Source: Leucocoprinus leucothites (taxonomy: Eukaryota > Basidiomycota > Agaricomycetes > Agaricales > Agaricaceae). Taken from it: 64,000 nt of DNA. Below the pieces are notes generated by a model. It searched no databases. It was not told the origin of the DNA and worked only from the letters and a program-made list of their open reading frames with translations. Both the position numbers and the translations under genes were made by a program. Within the stretch, counting starts at the first letter, position 1. Each line of letters starts with the position of its first letter. This document shows positions 37,501 through 48,968 of this stretch, in pieces. Where the stretch lies: positions 248,001 through 312,000 of the forward strand of contig JAACJO010000026.1 of NCBI GenBank assembly GCA_013368445.1, written 5' to 3'.

Positions 37501-37810
37501 TGAATTGGTTCAGGGCTATGGCACTTCTATGTCTCGTAGCGGATGAGGATGCTTGAGTGGTATATTACTGGGCGACCGCGTAGTCCAACCGGGTATGATT
37601 AGCGGATCGATTCGAGGCCTGTTCAGATATGTCAAGCGCGCCACTCTAAATCGTAGGACTTAACGAGGACGCCAGATAGATTTCGCTATGATGAGGGGAA
37701 GTATAACGTAGCGAACTTCGCGCTATCTTTCTGGTCTTATCGTACCTCCCTCATATTCCCCTTTCCGTTTACTCGCTTTATTCTATATTATGCGGGGCAG
37801 GTTTCTAGTA
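31572..37810. other. Gene-poor region downstream of the GATA gene
   Basis: About 31600-32580 is strongly T/C-rich on the plus strand and probably holds the 3' untranslated region of the GATA gene. From 32600 to 37800 only short open frames occur and none is recognisable. The phrase (A/G)CAAAGCGGGCT(C/G)G appears near 33445 and 34395 in weakly similar surroundings, which may be an old repeat. No transposase motif was seen. Confidence 0.45.
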
Positions 37811-38945
37811 TCAAGCCTGGGAATTTAATGTGCCCGTATTCCTAGCGGTAATCCGTCCATCGTCTGTTTGTGTTGTGAATCTGAGGGCACTGCTAATCTG
37901 TACTGTATTTTCGTAGGTTCTATGTGACCAAGCTTTGCCTTGGGCAACCCGACAGATAATGAGGAAAATTGAAATTCCCTGGATAGCTTGTTGTCAATAT
38001 CGAGATATAGGTCATGGCAAGCACAGAATACCTACCTGGAGAGGTGAGAGTAACAGCACAAATATCTCTCCATACGGCCCCGCTTCCGGGAGTGCCAAAA
38101 TGGTAATGACGAGAACAGCATCAGAAGTAAAAATGAGCGCCGACTCGGTGATCATAAGGACCAAACTTGTATATTACTTCCCCTGGGCCCTGCCCAAGAG
38201 CTGAATGATCCTGTTTCGAAAAAATAGCAATCGTAAAAGCAGAAGAATGGTGATGAGGAGGTTCAGTACTAATGAAAGGATAAAGGTCATGTATGGAAAA
38301 ACATTCGGGCCTTGAAAGCCGGTTGGATCCCTAAGGCCGATTTGAAAGAGTGGATATTTGTTGACCAAATAAAAAATCCCAAGGGCTGTTTCAAGATGAT
38401 ATACACTCATGAGCTGTGCGTTAATACTCGGAGTGGTATGACAACACCTTACCTACATTGGTAACGGCAAGTAAATATGGTACTATGTTCACGCACCAGG
38501 ATGGAGCTCTACAGCCCTGATATATCACAATGGAGCGCCATATCTGTCAAATTTCTTTTGTTAAAAGAAATACGGAGTATCATGCGTGGTAGATACGCAC
38601 ATTAATCACGTCACAGAGCCAGCCTTTAATAAACATTGTAATTGTGGCTAGCCCAAGAGGCAGCGATGGATTTCTTTGATCGATGAAAGCCTCCTTCATG
38701 GACACCAACAAACCAATCAAGTAGAGGGTAGCCAGGAGAAAGATAATTGTGGTGTAGAGAATAAAAACTAGGTTCCTCCTGTTATTGAATTGATTCCGAG
38801 ATTTCCAGAGGAAGAAGCATGTCATGGCATAGAGTACGAACTCAATTCCATATGTTATCGCTGCAACAAATGCACCCTCGAGCCAGGCTTTCTCAACAGA
38901 GGTGATCTCGTGTATAAGCGAGTCGGGAAATACTAGGCTTGCCAT
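37811..38945 (-). pseudogene. Multi-pass membrane protein gene with a premature stop
   Basis: This is a member of an uncharacterised mushroom membrane-protein family and paralogous to the intact gene at 55339-56487. It starts at 38945 (MASLVFPDSLIHE). After splicing, the blocks match one for one: AWLEGAFVAAITYGIEF, MTCFFLWKSRN, IKGWLCDVIN, IWRSIVIYQGCRAPSW, ALGIFYLVN, LLFFRNRIIQLLGRA, a stop, then YTSLVLMITESALIF, and GISIFLIICRVAQGKAW. The family splice sites are all conserved. The single clear defect is TAA at 38174-38176, where the intact gene has a Gln codon before YTSLV. The frame then stays open to the natural stop at 37811-37813. The damage looks recent. A sequencing error is possible. 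Confidence 0.8.
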
Positions 38946-40631
38946 TCAAGCTGTGGGCTCGTGCGAGGGTGGTGTGTACGACACATCAGACAACCATGCC
39001 TGTGTATATGTAGTCCTGATAGGATTGAGTCCGACTCGTAAAAAGTTGGGTTTGAAATCAGCCGAAATCACCAGTAATGACACTCGTGGGTGATACAGTA
39101 AGGAACGTTTGATGGATTTACGGGACCGGGTGTGTTCTTGATTATTTTCTACATCTTATTTCAAGGCCTCACTTGACAGCTTGATCTAAGAATCTAAACC
39201 ATGGACGTACCTCCCTTCAGATCAGGCCCTGATTGTTCTCCTTGGTCTGTCGGGCAGGGAGACAAGAGGACATTGTGCAGGTAAAGTAAGAAACATAAAA
39301 CAGTGACCCTCGGGGTATCTTGGTGTATTGGTAAAAGCGGCTGCAGAATAAAATATAGAATCAAGTGTTTTTCAATGTTCATTCATTAGAGGTCATTAGG
39401 AGATGAACATATCGGTGTGACCCACATTTCCGCTCCCGAAGGCTCAAAATATCCACGACTTCAACGCCCTTGAATAGGCAGCTATCGAATGATTGTCAGA
39501 TGTCACTCAGCGCCACTGATAAAATTACTCTCCTGCCCACCTTGAGCTCGAGATCTCAAGCTATGCCACCTAGGGCACCAGAAATGTCAATGCAGGTGAA
39601 AGGGGTGTCAACGTCAAAATTACAAGGTATACAATGATCTGGACACGAGTAACAAGGGGTTTGACCTACACGATATGATGCTCCCCCCTAATTTACACTG
39701 GCGGCAATCTCGAAGTTCCACTTATTCGGCTCTACGTCTAGTCACATCGTTAGGTGGTCTTCTACTATTGCCAGCTGATAGTTAATCCAACCTTTCGCCC
39801 GGGGCGCCAGTTTTTAACACAAGTTTATAGAAAATACTCGAACCATGTCTTCGGGGTCGGGTGTTCATTCAAAGGACAGACTAAGGGCACATGATCAAAT
39901 GAGAGATAATAATGTGTTGATTCAGGTGGAGAAGTGGAACCCGACCCAACTGTCACCTTCATCCTCGGATCATGTTTGTTTCTCCTCCATGGCGCGATAC
40001 AGACTCAGTAGCACGGCGTGCTGTTAACATGCTACCTATGGGTTACCGATGAGATCGTAAATGCCCATATATTCCAGAATGTCCCAAAAGGCGTTTCAGC
40101 TCAACGAGGAAGAGCTACTCCATCCAGAACTAAGTATCGCCTTTTTTCCAGAGGGTGGAACGACCGCATCAAATCTGGTTGTGCATTAAGGGGTGGACGG
40201 TGTGATACGCACGGATTGCGAATACTTAACGAGGTCAGTTAGATTGGCAACAGTAGCCTTGAGTCTCGAGTTCGAAAGTTTTCCCGTAGATACGAGTGAA
40301 TGTGGACCCTGCTAACCACTGCAACGGAGAGAAGAGCCTGAGGAACAAAATCGGATAGCCTGCAATTCGTAGTCGCCTTTGTCCGTTTCCTTTCGGGTCA
40401 GAGGTTCTGCTCTCAGTTCCCTTCGCTGCCAAGCTTCTCGACATTCAAAGTGAGACTTCGTTTATCAGACGTTCGCCAGCTTCATCTTCTACTTCAGTCA
40501 GGTGTTGGTAGTTCCCTCGACTGGTGTTGTAAGTTTATAGTAATGTTGTTTATTTGGCAACAACCTCCATCGGGAAAACCCGAGGCGCGAGGGATTTGCT
40601 TTTATATACTAATAGGGGCGCCAAAACTCTA
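38946..40631. other. Intergenic stretch
   Basis: I see no supported gene. The right end is the upstream region of the second carboxylesterase gene. Confidence 0.45.
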
Positions 40632-42929
40632 ATGTGGCTTTCGCTCCCCTACACCTTGTGGATCTCCATAATAGCGGTATTTTATGACACACCAACTACT
40701 CTTGTGGACTTAGGCTATGCAAAGTACCAAGGAACATTCAACAAGCTCGCTGGAAATGTCGAATTTCTCGGTATTCGCTATGCGGCGGCTCCTACTGGTG
40801 AGGATTTACCTCCTGTCATTTCAGTCATGCGCTGAAATGACACTCAGGTTCTCTTCGCTGGAGAGAGCCTCGCCTTCCTGAGACTACCCCTAGCGTCCAG
40901 TTAGCAAACAAAACTCCCAGTACATGTATGCAGGCTGGGCTCGGAACGAGCGCATTTTCACCCTTCCCTCCTGCTATCAATCACACCGCTCAATCAATTT
41001 CTCCTCCGTCGCGTTCGGAGGACTGTCTCTTCCTCAAGTACGTATCAGTGATATAGGTCTCGGGCTTCATGTCGTTCACAATACCTCGTTGATAGCGTCG
41101 TTACTCCTGCTTTAGGGAGAGGAGATCTGCCAGTTGTTGTTTGGGTCCATGGGTCTGTGGTTATTTTCTCTTGTGTGGCACTAGTGTGATGTTGAAATGA
41201 CAGAGGAGGTTACGCGATGGGAACTGCTTGGCAGTATAACGCAACAGATCTGGTCCGCGAAGCGGGAGGTCAGGTTGTTGCTGTGGCCATTCAATATCGC
41301 CTGGGGCTCTTTGGCTTCCTCGCCGGCCAGGAAGTTCGTAACAATGGCGCTCTGAATGCCGGTCTTCGTCAGTAGATGTTCTGAAGCTGGACGGATCCAC
41401 TTGATCATACAGGCTTTTAGTCGACCAACGATTTGCCTTGCAGTGGGTACAGCGCCATGCAAGTATCTCTACCCGCTCAGCATTGGAGAAGCTAAGCAAT
41501 CTCTTAGATCAGTAAGTTTGGAGGTGATCCCAAAAAAGTAACGATCTGGGGAGAATCTGCTGGTAAGTTCTATAGGCGGCAGGTTTCGCCTTACGCTTTT
41601 CTTATAATCCACCATAGGCGCCGGTTCCGTTGTTCAACACCTGATCGCGGACGACGGGAATACGCAGCCTAAACTCTTCCGTGCAGGAATTATTAGTTCA
41701 TATTACATCCCGCCCCAATATGCATACAATCATTGGATATCTGAGGTACAGGTTCGATACTTTGGTACTATTACTGTACTGACTTATGACCCTAGAAACT
41801 TTTCTTGCAAGTTGTTGAGCAAACGGGGTGTGTGCGTTCCCGCTCCGTCAAGATAGTGTTGCACTGACCCTCGATCCCAATTCCACAGATGCTCTTCTGC
41901 CTCGGACGCGCTGCTATGTCTTCACCAGATAGATGCCGATGTCCTCAACCAAATCAACACTCACATAAGGGCCAAAGGAATACATGATTTTGTTCCCGTC
42001 GTAGACGGTAAATTCATCACGGACCGGCCAAGTGTACTCCTTGGCAAAGGGAAACTCAACGCAGTGCGTGTTTATTCTCCTTCGTAAAGTTGGTGTATTC
42101 ACGCTCTGTTTAGGATACTATCCTAGCCGTCGCAAACACACATGAAGCAGCTCTCCCAGGTCTCGCGCCACCTGATACTCTTAATAATTTTACGATTTCG
42201 GAGTACATCGCAAATATGTGGCCAACACTCACAAAGAAACAGCTCGATGAGGTATTAGCCCTATATGAGGGTCAAGGAAAACCAGTTGATCAAGCCATCG
42301 CTATTAAAGGCGAATGTGAGTCCGCCTTCTTGTAGGTTTGGTCCTATGCTGAAAACATGTACAGCGCAGTACATCTGTCCGACGTATCCCGTACTTCGTG
42401 CACTCAAGGGTAGGGCATTCAAGGTACGCGACTGCCTGGATAAACTAGAGCCTATCCTCAGTCTAGATTTACTTTAGGGGCAATTTGCTGTTCCTCCGGC
42501 TTATCACTTTGATGACGTCTTTTACTACTTCCCCAAGTACGCACCAGAATCACACCTGACATTGCGTATTGCTTATGCTCGTTATATTCAAGCTCGCCTG
42601 TGAGATACCTTGTGTCTCCACCGTTCAACAATACCGAGTTTAGGAACAACTTTGCTCAATCGTTCCTGAACTTTGCTATTTCGCTTGATCCGAATATCAA
42701 GTGGGATTCCTCCAACACATTGCCTTATTGGCCGCAGTGGACTGAACGTGATCATGATGAGATGATATTCAACAAGACCGAAGCAGATGAACCTTCGTTC
42801 CAGGTTGTACCGACTGATGAGGGTCGCCTCCGTCGTTGCGCGTGAGTTGGGACATTATTTTGGTTGAACCGCGGTGTTGATACCACTCTTAGCTACTGGG
42901 AGAGTATCGGTGTGGATGTTTGGCAATAA
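40632..42929 (+). CDS. Type-B carboxylesterase/lipase (copy B)
   Basis: This is a paralogue of the minus-strand gene at 6241-8581, with the same 14-exon plan and no premature stop after splicing (about 535 residues). It starts MWLSLPYTLWISIIAVF, a hydrophobic leader consistent with a signal peptide, then LVDLGYAKYQG and GIRYAAAPTG. Exon 1 is 40632-40797, the same 166 nt as in copy A; exon 2 is 40848-41037. Seen: SEDCLFL, LPVVVWVHGGGY, QYRLGLFGFLAG, LDQRFALQWVQ, the nucleophile elbow GESAGAG, DGKFITDRPSVLLGKGK, AYHFDDVFYYFP carrying the expected His, and the end YWESIGVDVWQ. The intron at 41459-41507 uses a GC donor (GCAAGT...TAG) where copy A uses GTAAGT. Function as secreted esterase or lipase is by family. 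It lies 2 kb upstream of a PIP gene in the same direction. Confidence 0.83.
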
Positions 42930-44949
42930 GGTCCCCTTCGTATCATTCGTTTAAGGCACCCGAAAGAAGTGTCTGTTGAGAAGACGACGTCACATTTGGA
43001 ATTCGCTCACAACGTCAGTCGTTGCTGTCCCCTGTATGCCTGTCTTTTTATTATTATCTCTCTTAGTCATGTCTTTTGCTACTTTTTCGTGGTTTTGATG
43101 GTGGTACAAATATACTTTCTTTGCTCATCACAAGACTACGCTCTCAGCTCTCCTTTTCCACCACCGGTGATCTAGTAGCAAGAGCCTTGGTGCACTTGTT
43201 CCCTTTTGGGCCGGCTGTAGCGACAGACGCTCTTGTCCAACCGTTGCACCCGATGGCCTATCACACCGAGCAAAGAGTTAGAAGCACCTCAGCGCCACGG
43301 TGCTCCAGCCAAGCATTAGTCATAAGCAGTAAACAGACAGCCAGAAGAGTTGACTCAATGAAGACGTGTTCCTGCTGAATATTCCACAGGAATATGGGAT
43401 AGTCAGGAGTTTCAAAATTCAATCAGGAGACGATCACTCCATCTATGTGGAAAACTATTGATGCCTTTGGGCTCTCAGAAACGTTATCTTCCATTTCAGC
43501 TGTGGATCCAACTAGGCCTAACAGGAACAATTTAATACTTCTTCCTCTCTTCTGAGGTCCGCCCCGCCACGAATTAGCTCATACATGTCTCGGAAAGTTC
43601 GGTCTCTAATTTGCAAGGAATAGAGCTATTCGGAAATCGTACAGATCTCCGCGAGGAATCCCAGGCTAAGGTGTCCACGGATGTCCCCCGGATCGACATG
43701 GACAGTGATCTCGCATATCTACATTCTTGCGGGTGTGCTCTTCGGTGCCACTTATCTGTGATTTAGTTTCCTCACTAACAAAACTTTTCAGCGACTCTAC
43801 CGCACATGGTTGTGGCGATTCCCGTGACGCCTCATGGTCATCGAACCAGGTGTGGTATGTAATCCAACACATATGTTTAGCCTTAAAATTTCCTTCCAGA
43901 ATGACTCGTCTGAGTTTGTTGGGTCTTTCCAATGCAACGACGAATCATTCTGACCGTCAGGATACTTGACCATCGCCTACTCCTGGGTCCTAGTAGTCCA
44001 TACGCCACTCACCAACCAAGCCGCCACAGGCTTCACCCCGCCCGATGGATAATCATCATATTTTCCGAATGACTCTCGCGGATCTGACTAGAGCTGATAG
44101 TGGTCGGTTCTATTGTAATCATCGAGTATCGCATTAACCCTGTCATCTCAGCACAAGCTCCTGTAAGTCAAAAAACTAGCCTGCCCCAGCACCGGGACAT
44201 CCAACGGAATCCGTATATGAGGCATCAGGCGGGAAAGCTTCGCTCATTCTTTGAATGTATCACATTGACAGCATGAATTATATTGGCTCAAGTGGGATTT
44301 CCTCTGCAATCCCGTGGAGTGAAGTCAAATCACTCTTTGATATCCCAAGACTACAACGCCGCTAAGCGCACAATAGATACCCGTAATCATGGAAGCCTGA
44401 AGATGTTTCAATCCAGAAGTGCAAACCTCTCCGTGCTATCTTGTTCACGTGTGTTTGACACACTGCGCTCCAGACCTTCCAGGCTTCTATTAACTCATTC
44501 AGCAAACGTAGCTCTCGTAATAAATTACAGAGTTGCATGGAAGGTGTCAGAATTTTACATACTAGACAGTCACAGCTGCATTATCATTGTCAGATCATCC
44601 TTACGAGACTCGGTCCCCGCCACTACCAGGCAGTAAGGGGCAGTATGCGCTCGAGGAGAAAGTTCTGGACTAGCGCGTGGCGTAAGGTATCCACATACCT
44701 CGGACTTCCTGCGCACGTAACGCAGCATTCACAGACGTTTGCGATCGCTGTTAAGCCGGTTATGACAACTATGAGAGCCATTGCAGTATATATACCGTCG
44801 AAGCTACCACATATGATCAGGATTCCATCCCATACGCTGACGTTCCTCCACCCTTATTCGAACCCAATAAACAAAGCCAGCAAGCCTTAGTAAGCATCTT
44901 TTGCTTAAGTGTGATTTTGATACTCACTGGTCAGCCCTTTCAGTTAACA
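42930..44949. other. Intergenic stretch between CE copy B and PIP copy B
   Basis: No gene is supported. The segment about 44460-44552 is shared with about 12040-12125 ahead of the PIP pseudogene. It marks how far upstream the duplication reached. Confidence 0.5.
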
Positions 44950-46003
44950 ATGTCTGAAAGCATCCCAATAACTATAGGAGCAATGGCAAGGGATATTCCC
45001 GACGCGGGGGAACTCATAGGGACGTCAAAAGTGTGTCACACTTGGTACAAGATCTATGGCGATCTCAATTCAGGCAAACGTCCCCTTGTCGTCCTCCACG
45101 GAGGACCAGGCGCATCCTCCCCAGTTGTTTCTACATTTTCCACCCTTACGGTTCAACACTCTATTCCTGTCATCATCTACGATCAACTTGGATGCGGTCG
45201 CTCCAGTCACTTCCGATACAAAGCTGGGGATGCTAAATTCATCAACGAGCAGCTCCTTCTCGACGAATTGAAGGATTTGTTGATTTACCTCAAAATATAT
45301 GACAACTATGACCTCATCGGTAATTCGTGGGGTGGCATGTTCGCTGCACGCCATGCTGCCAGACAGCCTGGGGGGCTGAAGCGTCTCTCTATTATGTCTG
45401 GACCTGCTTCGATGGAACTTTGGGCACAAGCTCAGATGGAGCTCCTGAGGACACTCCCTCAAGACATTCAAGATACGATTAATACCGCTGAGAGAGAGGG
45501 AACAACAGATAGCCAAGAGTATACGGAAGCGACCGACACCTATTATTCGTTCTTCTTCTGCAGAGTCGACCCTACACCTCAACCGTTGCAATTGTCGCTT
45601 GCAAATATCGTAACCGATCCAACTGTTTATCACACGATGTCAGTGTATCTCTCCCAGTCACGACTCTGTATTGCAGTTCTGACGTGCCATGCAGGAACGG
45701 ACCGAACGAAATCGATGTAAACGGTCCTTTGAGGTCTTGGTCAATGATCGATGAAGCCAAAAACATATCTGTCCCTACGCTTCTCATAAATGGCGTATTT
45801 GACCAATGCACTGACGCCTGTATGCAACCTTATTTCGACTTGATTCCTAACGTCGTCGGATGGGAGAGATTTGCGGTACGTAGAAATACAACTTAAACAA
45901 TAAGCTCGAGCCTAATAAACGACAGAACTCGAGTCATATGGCGCACCTCGAGGAACCCGAGAAGTTTTTCAAAGTTGTTGGGGAGTTCTTCAACGTTGAG
46001 TGA
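44950..46003 (+). CDS. Proline-iminopeptidase-like alpha/beta hydrolase (intact copy B)
   Basis: This is a second intact member of the family at 4694-5739. Exons are 44950-45638, 45695-45875 and 45926-46003, giving 315 residues; the two introns sit at the same codons as in copy A. Start MSESIPITIGAMARD. Motifs: HGGPG (45097), VIIYDQLGCGRS, GNSWGG with the nucleophile Ser about 126, the acid in NGVFDQC, and the catalytic His in SSHMAHLEEPE. It differs from copy A mainly by a small insertion after the start (GELIGTSK) and in the surface helices. No signal peptide is visible. The upstream neighbour in the same direction is a carboxylesterase, as near copy A. Confidence 0.88.
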
Positions 46004-46683
46004 GGTTTCAGGGAGGGTGCCTAATGCCACTTGAGAGGAATCTATAATTGTAAAAAAAGTTCAAAGTGATAGTGTGTGTCCGTTTCACTCGCTTTCAGCT
46101 GTTGCGCTACGTTTCTCCTGTATTTGTTGTTCCATTGGATCGATCTATAATGTTAGCTCTATTACCATGTATAAATAGTTGTCGTGTCAACTGATCAAGA
46201 ACATAAAGAACCCCTCACGCACTAGTTGGCCTCAATACCGTTACTGAAGTCTGAGCGCACATGCAACATCCCAATGAATCATCAGCACATTTTCAACCGA
46301 ATCGTACTGGAGTTCTCCCAGATTTCTGTGGTCCGACTACCTCCTGAGTCCAATGTCCACCACTATTTCTCTTTTTCACTATTCAAGCACTATTGTTCCT
46401 CAAGAGACTGTGCTACCGGCTGCATCATCTCCAATTACATCTGAAGCTTGTTATAGTCCATTCCGGACAATGATATACAGCTATCCTCTCCACCCAAACG
46501 AGAAACGACATCCAACCCCTTGCAGAGTATTTGATACTCTCTGAAGTTCCTTATATACGAGGAGAAGTCAGTGCCTTTGATCAAATTGTAGAAAAGTAAA
46601 TATGTGCCCTGCTTAATACATGAAATCATAGGGATGATGGAATATTTGCCGCTTGCGAGGCGAACACTTATGGTAGACGGGAA
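46004..46683. other. Intergenic stretch
   Basis: No gene is seen between the PIP gene and the mobile element. The last nine bases (46675-46683, AGACGGGAA) are the left target-site copy. Confidence 0.5.
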
Positions 46684-47836
46684 GGGGTACCGATAATTTA
46701 CCGCTACCGCTACCGCTACACTACCGCTACGTTACCGCTACACCACCGCTACTTACCATATTCTACATAGCGTCCTTACTGGGCTCATGACCATCCAAAA
46801 TACCCACTATTGCCGCAGTTAACACCTATGCTGCGTGTAAAGCTCATGCGATACCTCCTATGCAAAATAAACAACTAAGCTTGCTTGCTCTCTTTATTTT
46901 CAGCCAGTGCCCTACATGAGCTTCACCCTCACACTTCAAGGATCTCCTTAGATCACTTCGAACGTCATGGCTATATACCTATTAGTACTGAACAGATACT
47001 GTCTCAATAACAACTGTCTCAGCCTCCAGTATAACATAATATAGCATATTTGCCTCAAGATACCGTGCCGTCTGAGTCAAAACTTTACTCCACACCGCAA
47101 TCCATTCGCAGCAGACCCATTATCGACATGGAAGAAGTGCTGAATCCTCAATTTTTGTTAGGAAACAACAATAGGCAAGGTCCATTTGAAGATACAGTAG
47201 TGAATGTGTAGCGACACTGTAGCGGCACCGTAGCGGGTGTGTAGCGGGTGCGTAGCGGTAGTGTAACGGTAGTGCAGTAATATTGTTTTGCATTGTGGGC
47301 GTCTCGCTGTCTCCTGGGAGGTTACAGGTTGTCAAATGTATTATAGATTAATTGCACCTATGTGTTTCAACATAGATGTCTGGTTCTGACTTCCGTAGGT
47401 GATGACGAGGACTGCGAAAAGTCCAAGCGGAAGGTGATGGCTGAGAACTTAGAAGAATATCACTCCGAATTGTCCTGAGCCATGTACGATACTATGCGCT
47501 AGGCATGGTTCTGTTTTTGGTACGTTAGTGTTAAGTGTTGTTCTCTATTCCTGTATTTATGACGGTATTTATGACATAGGGATTACTTTTGCGGGGGATT
47601 GGTCAAACTTGAAGCATCACTACGAACAAGAACAAATATCATGTGGATGTCGGGAATCATCTACTCAGGGTGGAGGTATTATAGAGCTGTATTATAGGAC
47701 TAGGGCATATTTAGTAGGGGGTTTGGTAGCGGTGGTGTAGCGGTAACATGAGGGTACTGTAGCGGAACCGTAGTGGCAATGTAGCGGGACCGTAGCGGTA
47801 GTGAGCGGTAGCGGTAGCGGTAAATTCTGGACCCCC
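46684..47836. mobile_element. Non-autonomous DNA transposon with GTAGCGG-rich inverted ends
   Basis: This is a 1153-bp element. The left end starts GGGG(T)ACC..AATTTACCGCTACCGC and the right end is its inverted counterpart, closing GCGGTAAATTCTGGACCCCC. Both ends carry several ACCGCTAC units (GTAGCGGT on the right). The 9-bp sequence AGACGGGAA flanks it directly on both sides (46675-46683 and 47837-47845). A 9-bp target duplication with repeat-rich ends fits a Mutator-like (MULE) or related cut-and-paste family. There is no transposase frame inside, so it must be moved by an enzyme encoded elsewhere. Confidence 0.75.
47205..47280 (+). repeat. Internal GTAGCGG repeat cluster of the mobile element
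   Basis: Six or seven loosely spaced GTAGCGG/GTAACGG units lie inside the element, in the same orientation as the right-end units. They are about 450 bp inside that end. Confidence 0.75.
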
Positions 47837-47845
47837 AGACGGGAA

Positions 47846-48968
47846 GGCGGGGTGGAGAAGGTGCCATATTCGTATACTGTAATATGGAGCTGATGGCGAT
47901 AATGAGGTGGTATTTCATTCGAAAGTACCAGCACCAATAATGGTACTCTCATCAGTGTCATCAGTGTGTTCAACATCAAATCTCGTTGGCCCAATCTCAA
48001 TACCAAATCGCGCATTGTATAGCCAAGGATTTTTGAATGAGAATAGACTCGCGTGTACACTGTATGCACTATCAAGATTCTATGGCAAAGACTTGAAATA
48101 GAATCGCGGGGAACATGAAGAAGGGAGGCGTTGACGAGATCCACTACCGTTTCATCGTACATCTTAAGAAAACAACAAGTTCGGACGTCCATACACATCA
48201 ATACCCTCAACCTGTACAAAGTTGGCACGTCAAAATCCTACAGACGGTTTATCAAGGTATGGGGGGGAGGGGAGGAGGAAGATGGGTAGACATGGTAGTA
48301 TGGTATAGAAGATGTAGAGAAGGAAACGAAGATGATTACTGGGGAGAAACCGGCTGTGGTACAATATGGTTTGACTCTGCTTTCAACAGGGGTCCATCAA
48401 GATGAACGTTCTCTAGGTCAAGTCATAGCCAGAGTTAAACCACCGCCCCAGGAGAAGCTGTACCACAATCAACTGGCATAGATTTTTCCTTCAAGCCTTA
48501 CTTAGTAAATTGTAAGGTTAAACTTTCTCCTGGACGCGATTACCAGAAAGCTGGTTAAAACCCGGCCACTTCTGACTTAGCGTAGCTGAAAACTTGATAT
48601 CTATGACATTAGAAAGGCGGCTGGGGTCGGAATGGGGAGAGTACCTAGAAGCACAGAGAGGGAGTGACGACGATGACGAAGATAATCATGGTTGGCGTAA
48701 ATCAAAATTTCGATTGAACGCTGCTTCATTTGAGTCCGGCTGTCAGGGTCGCGCAATCTCAAGCTTGACATCAAGGTCATCTCTGAATTCATCATAATCA
48801 CATTCCAAAGAAAAAAAAAAGCAAAAAATACACAATTAAAAATCAGATAAAACCCCCAACCCGCAAAAAGGCATACAAATACAAGCCCAAGACCAACGAA
48901 AGAAAAAGCATCCCAACAATCATCCACAATTTCCTGCACATCATACACTCAAAAAAAAAAAACAATCC
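47846..48968. other. Intergenic stretch
   Basis: No supported gene. A-rich sequence at about 48810-48970 is the 3' flank of the minus-strand F-box gene. Confidence 0.45.

Noticed and set aside
44835..44870. Possible tRNA B-box (GGTTCGAAT on the minus strand)
   Set aside because: The flanking bases do not form the T-arm stem and no matching A-box or cloverleaf was seen.
48115..48405. 96-codon plus-strand frame
   Set aside because: No motif or splice partner; composition like surrounding non-coding DNA.
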